Shown here: positions 47,127 through 59,773 of the stretch, in pieces
Layout of the letters: every line of letters begins with the position of its first letter
Numbering within the stretch: position 1 is the stretch's first letter
From: Aphidius gifuensis
Taxonomy: Eukaryota; Arthropoda; Insecta; Hymenoptera; Braconidae
Direction of reading: 5' to 3'
Assembly (NCBI RefSeq): GCF_014905175.1
Contig: NC_057792.1
Location: forward strand, 5,394,001 to 5,458,000
Length of the DNA: 64,000 bases
Notes under the pieces: model-generated
Told to the model about the DNA's origin: nothing
Database searches by the model: none
The model's input: the letters and a program-made list of their open reading frames with translations, nothing else
Position numbers and translations under genes: made by a program

Positions 47127-49420
47127 TTAATTGAGCACAACTTTACGTAATTTAGGCATAATTTTTGGACAACTAAGTACATGTGTATTCCAATGTCTAA
47201 CTTGGCATGATTCATCACAATAATAAACAGCTTCACAACCAAGACATTTAAATAATGGTCCACGTGATGAACAATTTGAACAACGTAATGAATCTGAATT
47301 ATTTAAACTATAATTAATTTCACCAAGATTTGGTGTTTCACAATTTCTTAATAATAAATTTGTACTATTATTATTATTATTATTATTTAATTTTCTTTTT
47401 TTATTTAATGTTTGTCCAGTTGCATAATTTTGCATTGTTACTGGTGATAATGCAGCAATTAAATTTGCTGGATTTGATGTCCAATTTGTATCAATACGAT
47501 AATTTTGTGGTAACATTGTTGTTCCCCATCCATTTCTATATGATAATTGTTGATTTAATTGTTCATTTGTAGTATGATAAATATGTTCATTATACATTCT
47601 TGAATATTGAGCATTATTAAGTGTTTGTTGATGTTGATTTTGTGAATTATTTATAACATCTTGTTGTAATTTTAATTGTGAATAATCTTTTCTAGATGTT
47701 GAACGTGTATTATCATTTTTTTTTTGTGAACGTTTTGGTTCTTTTGTTGATTGAGTAGATGTTTGTTGTTGCTGTTGTTGTTGATGATGATATGATCCTG
47801 TTGGTAATGCTGATGCTGTTGAAGATGGTGTTGATGTTGTTGCTGACGATGATGATGATGATGATGGTAATGATGTGTGGGTTTGTGGTAAAGAATATGG
47901 TGGTATTGGATGCCTTGGTACTTGTTGGGTATTTAATATACCTGGTGCACGAAGATGAGGATAATGAAATAGTGGATTGCTCCAGAGACCAGCTGCTGTT
48001 GGCATTGATGGTGGATGTGCATAAGGTGAATATGGTGACAATCCATATGCTTCCATCTAGTTGAAAAAAAAATATATATATATATATTTTATGTTAACGT
48101 GTTCTAAGAAATAATTTGTATTATTCAATTCTAAACATTGAGTCAATTTTGAATGATAAATTACTAAATTATACAGTCAAATATAATAGTATGTTAATTT
48201 GAAAATAAACAATTAAAAAATTAAAAAGCTATTTAAATAAATTTATAATATAATAAAATATATATCAAGTATGTTTATCGCTTAATGCAAATTTAAAAAG
48301 ATAATAGACACAACCCTTCATCAGAATAGAATAAGTTTTACAACAAACTGGTATATACAAGCTGAGAATTAAATTGTTTTATTTTAAAGAGCCAAAAGAA
48401 TAAAATTGAAAGTTTTGAAAAAAATTTTTTACGGTGACTTCATAGGATTATCCTTAAAATGTATTATTCTTTTGTGAATAATAGTAACCACCATCAAACC
48501 CATATAAGTCAAAAAGTGAAGGACAAACAAGAAGGCAACATAGAATAATAAAAAAAAAAGATATATATTTTCTTTTATACTTACTGGATATTTTCCAGGA
48601 TAAAGTCTTCCCATTGAGTAGCCAGAAGGAATTTGTTGCATTTGTGGATATTGTTGTTGTTGCTGTTGCTGTAGTTGTTTCTGTTGATGTTGCTGTTGTT
48701 GTTGTTGTATTTGTCCTTGTGTTATTGACATATTTAATGGAGTTGGAATACTTGTTACATTCGTTATAATTGGTGTATTAGAATTTCTATAATTTTGTAT
48801 TGGCTGTTGTTGTTGTTGTTGCTGCTGCTGCTGCTGTAATATTGGCTGTTGTTGTAGTTGTTGCTGTTGTTGTTGTTGTTGTAACTGTCCTGGTACAATT
48901 GATGGAGCACTTGGTACATTTGTTATAACCGGAGTACTTGAATTTCTATAATTCGGTAATGGTTGCTGTTGTTGATGTTGTTGCTGCTGCTGCTGCTGCT
49001 GCTGTTGTTGTTGATGCTGCTGTTGTTGTTGATGTTGTAATATTGGTATCGTTGCCGCATTTGAAATACTCGTTACGTTTGTTATAACAGGAGTACTTGA
49101 ATAATTTATTAATGATTGTTGTTGTTGCTGTTGCTGTTGTTGTCGTAGTTGTTGATGTTGTTGTTGAATTCCTTGCCATATTTGATTATTCCATCGATTA
49201 ACATCAGCACTATTATTTGGTTGATAACCCGTTGTAATTGTATCATCAACAATTCTTTTTCTTTTTTTATTCATAGCTTTTTCTATACTTTTTGTTATTG
49301 ATAAATTTTGTACAATTGGTAAATTTGATTCAACTGATGATGATGATGATGCCGTATTATGTTGTTGTCCAGCATGTAAATTATTATCATCATGTTTACC
49401 ATACGAATAATTATTGAGAC

Positions 49421-49455
<35 letters not shown>

Positions 49456-51726
49456 CCATTTTCAAACCAACTAGCCAATGTTGGAAATTGATCAGCAATT
49501 GATAATTCTTTAATTTTATTATTATTATCAATAACTAATGAATTATCTTGTATAATATTTTTTGTTGTATCTTGTGATAATTTTAAATCACATGTTGATG
49601 TTATAACTGATGTTGCTGTTGATTTTTTATTATTATCAATAATAATATTATCATTTACATTATTAACATCATCATCACAATCAATTTCAATTGTATCATC
49701 AATTTTTGGTGTAACAATTGTATCAACACAATTATCAAATTCTTGTAATACACTTGTTGTATCAATTATCATTTTATCAGAATCACATATTGATTTATCA
49801 TAATCATTTTTAATTATATTATTATTATCATGATTATTAACATCAATTGTATCACAAATTATTGGCATATCCAATGTTTTCATATCATTATAGCTATCAT
49901 TATTATTATCATTATTAAGTGTTAATGATAAATCATGTAAATCTGATTTTGATAAATCAAGTAGCTCTGGTTTTTCATCAATAGTTACATCATCATCATC
50001 ATCATGAATATCAACAGCTGTTGTTGTTATTATTGATGATCCAATAATTGGTGATTTTCTATTATCATTATTAGTTTCAATTAAATCATCAATTGATTTA
50101 TAAATATTTGAATTTTTAACAACATTATAATCTTTTGTTTCAGTCCAGGTTATTTCTATGTCGCCAATTGTTGCATTTGGTAATGTTGGTGGACTATCAC
50201 GTATCTAAAAAAAAAATAATAAATATTAATTTAACATATAGGTATATAATATTAATAATAATATAATAATAATAATTTTTATTTACCTCATTTGGTGTTT
50301 CAGTCAATTCATAATTTGTTATATAACGAGGTGATAATTTTGGTGGTTCTGGTGATGTTGTTATATAATTATTATAATTTTTATTAACATATTCAGTTGA
50401 TGTTACAATTGATCCTTTATTACGTTCTTCAATATGACAATCATTATTATTATTATTATTATTATCATCATTTTTATTTTTACCTTTAAATTTTAATAAA
50501 TTTGTTAATTTTTCAATTTGTTCTTCATATGATTTAATTGTATCTTGTACAGAATTATCAGAATTTAATGCATTTTTTAACATTTCACGTCCAAGTTCAT
50601 TTGTTTTTTTTTTTAATTCACGTAATTTTAATTTTAATTTTTGATTACATAATAATTTATCATTTTTATTATTATTTTTAATTGTTGTTGAATCACATTT
50701 TGTTATTGTACCAGATACAATACGATAATTAATATGATTATTATTATTTATTAATAATTTATCATTATTATTATTATAATCATTTATTTTTTCATTAATA
50801 TTATTATTATTATTTGTATTATTATCATCAGTATCATCAACAGTTACTGATGGTTGATAAAATCTAAAACCAGGTATTCCTGGTTCAATATCTTCAGTTT
50901 TATCAATATTATTCCAATTAAAAAATTTTTTATTTTTATTATTATCAGATAAATTATTATTGTTATTATTATCATTAACATTAACATCATCATTATTATT
51001 TTTTTGTAATGTTTGAATTTTTTTTAATCTCAATGGTGGTACTATTTTTAATTTATCACAATCATTATCATCTTCATCATCATCTTTTTTAGATTTTTTA
51101 CGTTTTTTTTTTTTAACATCATTATTATTAATTGTGCTATTATTATTTAATTGATTATCATTAATTTTATTAATTAAATTATCTCTTTCTGGACTATTTG
51201 ATATGTCAATTAAACAATCAGATGTACTTACTCTATCATCACGTTCAGATAGTTGTCTTTTTCTTCCTTGACGATTTGTATTATTATTATTATTTATATT
51301 TGTATTTTGTAAATTATTTTTATCATTATTAGTTTGTGAATGATGTGTTATACCAACAATATTAATAAATGGTATACGTAATTCATTTTGCCAATTTGGT
51401 ACAATTCTAATAAGTCCAAGTGTTGGTTGTGATAATTTTTGATTTGTCAATGCACTTTCAATTGCTGATTGATTTTTTTTATCAATTGTTTGTTTATCTT
51501 GTAAATTTTGTGATGTTGATAATGATGATGATGATGATGTTGTTGTTGATGTTGATGTTGATGATGATGTTCCATGACGTGGTTGTAAACTTCTACATGG
51601 TATATGAGGTGCTGGACGTACTGGTAATGAACGATTTGGTTGTACTGGTATTGTACATGTTGATTTATCACGTAATGCTGTTGCTAAACCACTTGTACCT
51701 TGTGTACTACTTGTTGAGTCAATCAT
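47127..51726 (-). CDS. Q/N-rich protein with C-terminal MYND zinc finger
   Basis: Three coding exons, 51726-50287, 50204-48585 and 48056-47127, are all phase 0 and give about 1,329 aa. The C-terminus carries a complete MYND finger: C-x2-C (CSNC), C-x2-C (CLGC), YYC, C, then HWNTH and C, ending 16 residues later. MYND fingers bind proline-rich peptides in transcription cofactors. Exon 1 has basic runs (KKKKRKKSKKDDDEDD) and a predicted coiled coil (KLKLRELKKKTNELGREM region). Exon 2 is mostly poly-Q, poly-N and repeated TPVITNV motifs. Exon 3 starts with a Pro/Tyr-rich part (YGLSPYSPYAHPPS). It is probably nuclear. I cannot assign an orthologue. A non-coding 5' exon may lie near 54,000, where aaatg/gtgagt reads on the minus strand. 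Confidence 0.85.
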
Positions 51727-54700
51727 TTTTAATGATTTTTTAATTTTACATATATTTTTTTCTATAAAAAAAAAAAAACAAAAAAAAACAAATATAATAA
51801 ATCAAATTTTAGATAAAAATCACATGAGCTTATATCCATATTTAGTTTTAAAGAAAAATAAATATAACACGTCATAGGTTTTTTAAAAATTTTTTTGATA
51901 AGATAAATAATATACGTGTATATAGAATTTTGACTTTTTTTTTTTTTTCATCTTTATAAATGTTATCATTAACTTTTAACGACGTCGTTGAATGAATAAT
52001 AAATGATTCACATTATATTTTTAGAGAAAAAAAAAAAAAAAAAAATACAAAGTACTACATCATACGTGTTGATATATATTTAAAAAAAAAAATTATTAAT
52101 AAATATAATTTTGCAAAGCAATAAAAACAAGGGGTAGAAATTCAATTACTTTAAATATTTAATTTTAATACTATTCAAATGAAAATGAAATGAAAAAAAA
52201 AAAAGGAAAATTGTCGGTTGTTTTTGAAAAATTCAATAACCAGATGATAAACTATTATTTCAAGAAAGTTTTTTTTTTTCCATATCAACCCCCTAAAAAA
52301 ATACTTATATCCGTTCGTGTCGATCGATTGACACCATCGAAAAGACGTATGTCATAAAAGTGGCTAATAAATATCAATGAGAAGTGCAATTTGTCGGCAA
52401 AAAAAGTAAAAAAAAAAAAGGTGAAAAAGAAAGTGTAATATAAAAAATTGCAGGAAAAATAGAAAAAAAAAAGGTGAAAAAGAAGCTACAGGGGTGAAAA
52501 TAATACCCCGTTGAAAACTGCCCTTTCATAATTCACACGAAGGTCTTTTTTTTTTTTTTTTTTTCGTCTATTTCCTTTTTTTGTCCGATAAGTTTCTTGT
52601 TGGGTGGCTCTATACCTTTAACTCCTCTTTTTTTTTCTAGTCGATTATATCTATTTTACAATATTTCTTTAACAATTGTTACAATATCGTCTGTACACTT
52701 GTAATTTCAACTGGGAAAATTTAATAATAAATTATTTAAAAGGAAAGAACAATGACACTTGAATAAATTAAATAACCCTAACGTCATTTATCCTCCCCTG
52801 TTTTTAAATATTCTATTGTTTTGTTTTTTTTTTCTTTTATTTCTTTATCTAAATAACAAGGTAAATTAATAAAGAATAATACAATTTTTTTAAAGCTATC
52901 AATAAAAGGGTCTATATTTATATCTTAAAATGATGAAATTTAAAAATTATTTTCAACTAAAATATCATAAGTATATTTGAAAATTTGTATAACAAAAAAG
53001 AAATAAATTTTTTTTTTTTATTTATTAAATAAACAACTAATTTATTTATTGCTTTTTTTTATATTTAAATTTTTTTATTTTTATTTTTTCCTGGAAAAAC
53101 TATAAAATCCATCCGGTCATTTTCGAAGAATAAAAATAATACATATGGGGATAAAAAAAAAAACATTTTTCTAGTTTATTTTTTTTTTTTTGAAATTATT
53201 AACCCAGTATGGTATATAAAATTTATTTTTTTAAAAATAGTTAAGACATTAAAACTACCGACAAAAGAGAAAAAATAAAAAAAAAAAAAAATTAATTTAA
53301 TCTATTTTTAAAAAAATTGAAAACGAATTTAAATTTTAAAATAAATATAAATTTGTTTATTAATATTTTTGCAATTATGACAAATATTTATATTCATTTT
53401 TATATTTTAAAATAATTATGATTTTTTTTTTTTTTTTAGCCAATATATATTTGTATGTTGACAGAAATATAATACAATCGTCTGTACAAATTTAAATACC
53501 CGGAATTAAATAACTCAACTTGAGATTATCCATCATCACATAAGAATTTTCACATGCAATGTTTACTAAAAATTTTATTATGACTCTTTCTTTTTTATAT
53601 TGTTTCTTGTGTTAACATGTCTAAACTTGTATACAAAAATTAATGTAAACAAAATATATATATATAATATTTAAAACATCAACCGAGTCCCACAAAAATA
53701 CACATTTGAAAAGAAGAAAAAAAAAAAAGTTATTTAAAATTTATTTAAATTTATCAAGCTATAGAAAAAAAAAAAATAATCGAAAAATATTACTTTGTAG
53801 ATGCATAATAGCTCTATAGACCTACGACAATGTTCATCAATAAAAAAATAAAAACTATACTACAAAAGATGACAAAAAATAAACTCTTATAAACTTGAAA
53901 AATATTATTAAAATAAAAAAATTATAATTCACATTTTTCTTATTTAATTAATAGATAAAAAAAAATGTCAATTAAAAATTTAAACTCACCATTTGAAAAC
54001 ATTCCACGTAAAGAAAATTATTTATTTAAAAAACCCACTAATTTTTTAGATTTTTTATAAAATTGACATGTTTATTAATTAAACAAATATAACACTGTAT
54101 TGTTTGTTATAATATTATTAATTACTGTATAAATTAATAGTTGAAAAAAACAAAAAAATTTATTAAAGCACGTGTGCATTTATATTTGTATGAATAAACG
54201 AAGTGCTCGTTTTGAATGACGAGGAACAACTGAGCTAGAGAAAAATGAGTAGACTGTGAGGGAGGGTTTTACTCGTTTATAAAAAAAAAAAAAAAAAAAA
54301 AAAGGTGAGGGTATACACAAACCCCGAATGAAAGAGAAAGAAATATTATACTGTTTGTCGTCGTTTGAATATCGATGTCAACGTTAATACAAAGCCCCAG
54401 GGAACAATGAAAGTTTGAACCAAGGCAACCAGCCATTTACCTGTTTTTTTTTTTTTTTTTCGACTATTATTGTTGTTATTTATTTTATCTAAGTTTTTTT
54501 TTTTTTTTTCTAATTTTTTTTTAAATACCCTTATGAGTTTTACTAATAAACTTTGATACCCATTATCTTACTGATAACAAACTTATTACTCCAATAGAAA
54601 AAAAAAAAAAAATTTTTGTTTTTTTTTTTTCAACAACAAGTAGTTGGGTTTTTTTCTTCTATTTTTTCGAAATTTTTAATTGTATTTTGTAATTTTATTT

Positions 54701-57501
54701 TTTAAATATTTAAATATATTTTTTTTTTCATTTTATTAAATCTATTTTTGTTTTTTTTTTTTTTTTTCTATAAAGAAACTGCAGAAAAATGATGATAAAG
54801 AAAAAAAAAAATGAATTATGATAAGTTCAGTCGTAAAAATAATAAAAAAAAAAAAAAACTAGGTGCATGTTTTTTATCATATTATTCTTTTTTTTTTATT
54901 GTTCATTTAAAAGTTTAGATAATTTTATTTATGTTAAATGAAAAAAAAAATTTTCATTGTTATTATTTTCAAAGATGTTTAAAATATTTTTTCTATTATT
55001 TATATAATAGAGTGTGTATTCAAAATTACAAATAAAAAATATAAAAAGAAAAAAAAAAATTTCATTATAAATGAATCACTTTGTCTGGGCTGTTTTTATT
55101 TTTAATTATTTATTAATTTAATAATCACGTGGTTTTGATGAAATTCAATACTAAACTGATAAATTAATCTCAAGCTACTGATTAAAAATATTTTTTTATT
55201 TTTCAAACTAATATCTTAATAATGATTTTTATTTTTAAACAAATAAAACATCAAAACGAGCTTTAAAATTGACCTTAAAAAACATTTAAATTTTATATAT
55301 ATAAATAATCATTATTATTTTATTTTTTTTAATTTAGAATAATTGCAATAATTTATTTTTTTTATCACATAAATTAATGATAGCAAATTAGTATTATTAT
55401 TATTTTTTTAATTAATAATAATTTGCATAATAATATGTTATTTAGACAAAAAAATATTGTTGTTTTTATATGAAAAAATTACCTGGAAATAATATTTGTT
55501 TATTCCCTTTGATATACGAACAAAAAAAAAGGTAAATAACCCTTTAATTACAACTTGTGTTTCATTTAAAAAAAAAAAAAAAATAAAGAAAAAATATTTG
55601 TATGCTTAATTTATTTGTCAATTCTCAGTTTTGTATTGTTTTATTATATATTTTTAGAAAAAAAAAAAAATCTTAATCGTTTGTTAATACTCTCAAACTA
55701 CCAAATTTTTATAATTAAAAAACAAAAAAAATAAATAATATATTAATTAAAATAAAAAGAACATAAAGAAAACACATACCCCCGCAATTGCAAATTACAT
55801 TTTAAAAATTAAAATCAATAAATAAATAAATAAAAATAATAGAAATAAATTTGTTATCGACATAATGATGTGTCACACAGATAATAATAGATGACACGAA
55901 ATATTTTGCATGTATATAATTATATGAAAAAATATATATCAATACATGTACATATATATTTTCCCTTCTTTTATTATTATTTTAAAAAAAAAATATAAAA
56001 TTAAATTGCACTACCCTACATGATGCATCTGTTCTTCAACAAATGTTTAAAAGCCACGTATGTTGATTAAAAATTTCGATTAAAATAAAATAAAAAAAAA
56101 AAAATATGTTAATGATAATAATATTATAATACAAGGTAAATTCTTAAAACCTCTTTTTATTTTTTTTTTATTGTCTTAAAAAAAAAAAGGACTGTTGATA
56201 GAAAGTAATAAAAAAGAAAAAAAAAAAAAACCTATTTCTGATGTACTACACTATATATATTTTTCTAATTTATTTATAAACTTTTTTTTATTGCAATACG
56301 ACTTTTTCCCTTTTTACCCTTTTTTTTCTACTGAAAAGTCATTTTTAGAAATACTTTTTTATTTCTCAATTTTATATTATATCTCTCAGTTTTATTTTAT
56401 TTTTCTGAAATAAAAAAGACTTTCCCCTTTTTTTTTTTTTTACTTTTTTTTTTTTTTGTGAAGATATTAAAAATTTATTGCATCAAGGGGTGGTTTTTTT
56501 TCTGATGTGCAAGGTGGAAATATACAACCATTCATTTTATCATTAATAAATATGAAACAAAAATAATAATAAAAATAATAAAAGTTGTTTTTCTACATCA
56601 GTAAATATTGCTACATTGATTTTTTTATATATAAAAATTATATTATTTATATTATACAAATAAATAAATATAGTTGCAGGTATATATTCTGTTTACACAG
56701 ATATAAATCTCGATGAAAAAAAAAAAAAGCTCTCTAACTATAAAATAGAATATACTCTTTGATAACAAAAAGAAAAATAAAAATCAACTGAATAAAGTTA
56801 ATTGTTTTTTAAAATATTAATCAACTATTTATTATTTTATTTATTTTTTTATTTTATCTTAAATAATAAAGACAAATTAATCTAAGAATAAAAAAAAAAT
56901 AATTTTAATATTTTTCTATTAATTATATTTAATTTAAAAAAAAAAAAAAAACTAGATAATGCTAATTTTATTTTTAGATTTTAAAAATAATTATCTTATT
57001 TTTTTTTTTTTTTTGTTCCACGTATGTATAATTAATTTTTTACATGATAATTATTGTTAATAATTATACGATAATTATTTTTATAACTTCTTATACGTCA
57101 AAAGTTGAATGTTTTACTTGGGGTCATCAAGAATATCGTGACCCCAAGTACATATATAATGTTATAGGTGCAACACCATTTAAATCGATTTCATTTTTTT
57201 CTCCCTTTATACATTTTTTTATTTATTTTTTTTTTTTTTTAATATATGTTTCTCTCTTTTTATCTTGTTGCTAAATTCATATCGAACAAACAATCTGAAT
57301 TTCAAGTCGATTAAAAGACAGTGAACATACAAAAAAAAAAAAAAAAAAACCAGTCATAGATTTCTAACAGACTTTGCAACAGTTTTAAATTTTACATTTT
57401 TTTTCTTTTCTTTTACTCTCCCTTTTTTGTGAATATTTAAACTTTTTTATTAAACTTTTTTTTTATTTCACAAATTTTTTTAAGGGTTTTAATATTTAAT
57501 C
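51727..57501. other. Long non-coding region between divergent MYND gene and CFAP45
   Basis: About 5.8 kb of AT-rich DNA with long homopolymers. GC-richer patches near 52,300-52,640 and 54,170-54,440 may be promoter or 5' untranslated exon sequence of the MYND gene. A strong inverted repeat lies at 57116-57149. No coding exon found. Confidence 0.55.
57116..57149. repeat. Perfect 11-bp inverted repeat, 12-nt spacer, upstream of CFAP45
   Basis: acttggggtca (57116-57126) and tgaccccaagt (57139-57149) are exact reverse complements and are GC-rich in AT-rich surroundings. The arms contain ggggtca, which resembles a nuclear-receptor half site. Confidence 0.9.
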
Positions 57502-59625
57502 ATGACTAAAAATCCATCTACCACTGTTCAAAAAAGATTATCGAGGGTTAAATCTGGCATTAGAACATCATCATCAAGCAATGACAGTAAAATAAATAAT
57601 AGAGCAAATTCAGCTCCACCAAAAAAATTAAGTTACAATTTAAATGAGGTAAATGCTGCAAGCTTTTAAATAATATTAAAGAGTTGTTTAAAAAATTGTG
57701 TATTTTTTTTTTAAAAACAGAATGAAATAAATGGAGTTAAATTAAATACTAATTTACCATGTAAAAAAGTTGATAATAAAATACAAGGTAATAATCAAAT
57801 AAAGCCAAAAATAATAACAGCCCAAGAATATGAATATTTTAAATCAATAGCAATGGAGGGTTTAATGACAAAAGATGAGAAACAATTAATTGAAATGAAT
57901 AATGAAGAAAAAAAAAAAAAGTTATATGAAGAATGTATGAAACGTAAAGAGGAAATAAGAAAAATGGATTTTAATAAAATAAATAATAATAAATTAAATA
58001 ATAAAATTGATTTACTTGAGGATGATATTAGACAAAAAAAATTGCATATTCTTGAACGTGCTAATGATTTAAAACTTGAACAAGAAGAAGAAATTCAAAT
58101 TTGTAATAAATTAATTCTTGCAACAAAATGTCGAGCAATAAGAGATGCTCAGGTAATAAAATTTAAATAATAATAATTAATTGATATATTAATAAATTAA
58201 TATTTAAATATAAAAAAAATAGGTTGCTGAAAAAAAATTAATTGAAAAAGAATTAATTGATGAAGAAAAACGTTTAAATGATATGATGGAAAATGAACGT
58301 TTGTTAAAAATAAAAGATGAAGAAAAAAAATTAAATGATGAATTAATACGTAAAAAAAAATTTGCAATATTATTACGTAATCAAATAATTGAAAATGAAG
58401 AAAAAAGGTTTATTGAATTTGAAAAAAAACAAGAAGAGGGTAAATTGATTAATAAAATTAATGAAGCATGGCAAAATGATGAAACACAAAAGGCTATTAA
58501 TAAAAAAATTGAAAGAGATAAAATACGTTGTCAAATTGCTGAAGAAAATAATAAATTAATTCAATTTAAAGAAATTGAACGTGAAGAAGCTAAAATACTT
58601 GATATGAGGTAAAAAAAAATAAACAAACAAATATTAGCCTTTAATTATTAATAATTTATATATAGTTTAAGAAAAATTCTCAGCTCAAAATATGAATAAT
58701 AAATAAACATTTCATTTAATATTGAAAAAAAAAAATTAGAATTAGAATTAGAATTAGAATTAATTCTAATTCTAATTCTATTTATCGTATGATATACTGT
58801 TGTTATAATTTTTTAAAAATTCAAAATAATCCTTAAATCATTCGGTGAATATGTTACTATGCTTTTATTATTTTTATAATGACTTATTTTAATTTTTCAA
58901 TAACAAATATATTTTATATACTGATAACAATGCTACAGGATATAATTTATTTTTATATATAGCTTTTATTAATTTTTCTATTGATATTGTTATTTTAAAG
59001 GATACGTGAATATCAAAAACAAAAAGAAGAACGTGAAAAAGAAATTGAAGAAAAAAAACGTATTGAAAAACATAAAAAAGATAATGAAAAATTAAAAATT
59101 GCTGAAAAATCAATGGAAACACGTAATTATCAAGAAAAAATTGATGAATTAAATGCAACACGTATACAAGAAGAAGTTGAACGTAATTGGCGTAAACGTG
59201 AAAAAGAAGCAGCAATAAATAAATTAAAACAACAACAAAAATTAATTGATGCACGTAATGAACAAATTAAATGTCGTAAAATAATACAAGCTATGGAAAT
59301 TGAACGTGATAAATTGGAATTTAATAAAATATTAAAAATACAAAAAGAAGCATTATGTCGTGATAAAAAAGAACGTGAAAATAAATTAAAACAATCACAA
59401 CGTTATAGAATACAAATATTAAAACAAGTTAATGATAAAGAAATTGAAAAAATTGAAACACGTAAAAAAATGTTTGAAGAAGGTATTGCATTACGTGCTG
59501 AACTTGAAATGCGAAAAAAAAAATTAAAAAATGCTATTGAAAAAAAATGTGAAATTATGAGAGATAACAAAGTACCAGAAATTTACATAAATGAAGTTAA
59601 AAATCTCATTGAAAAAATTAAATAA
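57502..59625 (+). CDS. CFAP45: Cilia- and flagella-associated protein 45 (CFAP45/CCDC19)
   Basis: Four exons, 57502-57648, 57721-58152, 58223-58608 and 59001-59625, give 529 aa, close to the 551 aa of human CFAP45. Nearly the whole protein is charged coiled coil after a basic, Ser-rich N-terminus of about 50 residues. Landmarks shared with vertebrate CFAP45 are ERANDLKLEQEEEI, KCRAIRDAQ, LIDEEKRLNDMMENER, EVERNWRKREKEAA and a C-terminal VPEIYINEVK. CFAP45 is a microtubule inner protein of the axonemal doublet. In an insect it should act in sperm flagella and ciliated sensory neurons. Intron 3 (58609-59000) carries a long perfect palindrome. NPRL2 converges on its 3' end. Confidence 0.92.
58743..58780. 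repeat. 38-bp perfect palindrome of GAATTA repeats in CFAP45 intron 3
   Basis: Three tagaat-type repeats meet their own reverse complement at gaattaattc, with no spacer. Read to either side, the repeat gaatta continues slightly further on the left. Confidence 0.92.
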
Positions 59626-59773
59626 ATAAATTTTTATTATTTAAACAATAATTTATTTATTATTATTACTATTATAAAAAGAAATTAAGAAAAAAAAAAT
59701 ATATATATAAAACGAAAATTAAGTAAATATTATTCTGTTAATGTTGTATTTTTAAATAATTTATTAATTAAAA

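Noticed and set aside
49295..51743. Poly-I/M/V and poly-H/Q frames opposite the MYND gene
   Set aside because: Shadows of the Asn and Gln codon runs of the real gene.
57044..57274. 76-codon open frame around the inverted repeat upstream of CFAP45
   Set aside because: Mostly translated poly-T with no homology or splice signals; only the inverted repeat itself is notable.
58889..59254. Minus-strand 121-codon frame opposite CFAP45 exon 4
   Set aside because: Antisense shadow of a Lys/Glu-rich coiled coil; the plus-strand exon has clear homology.
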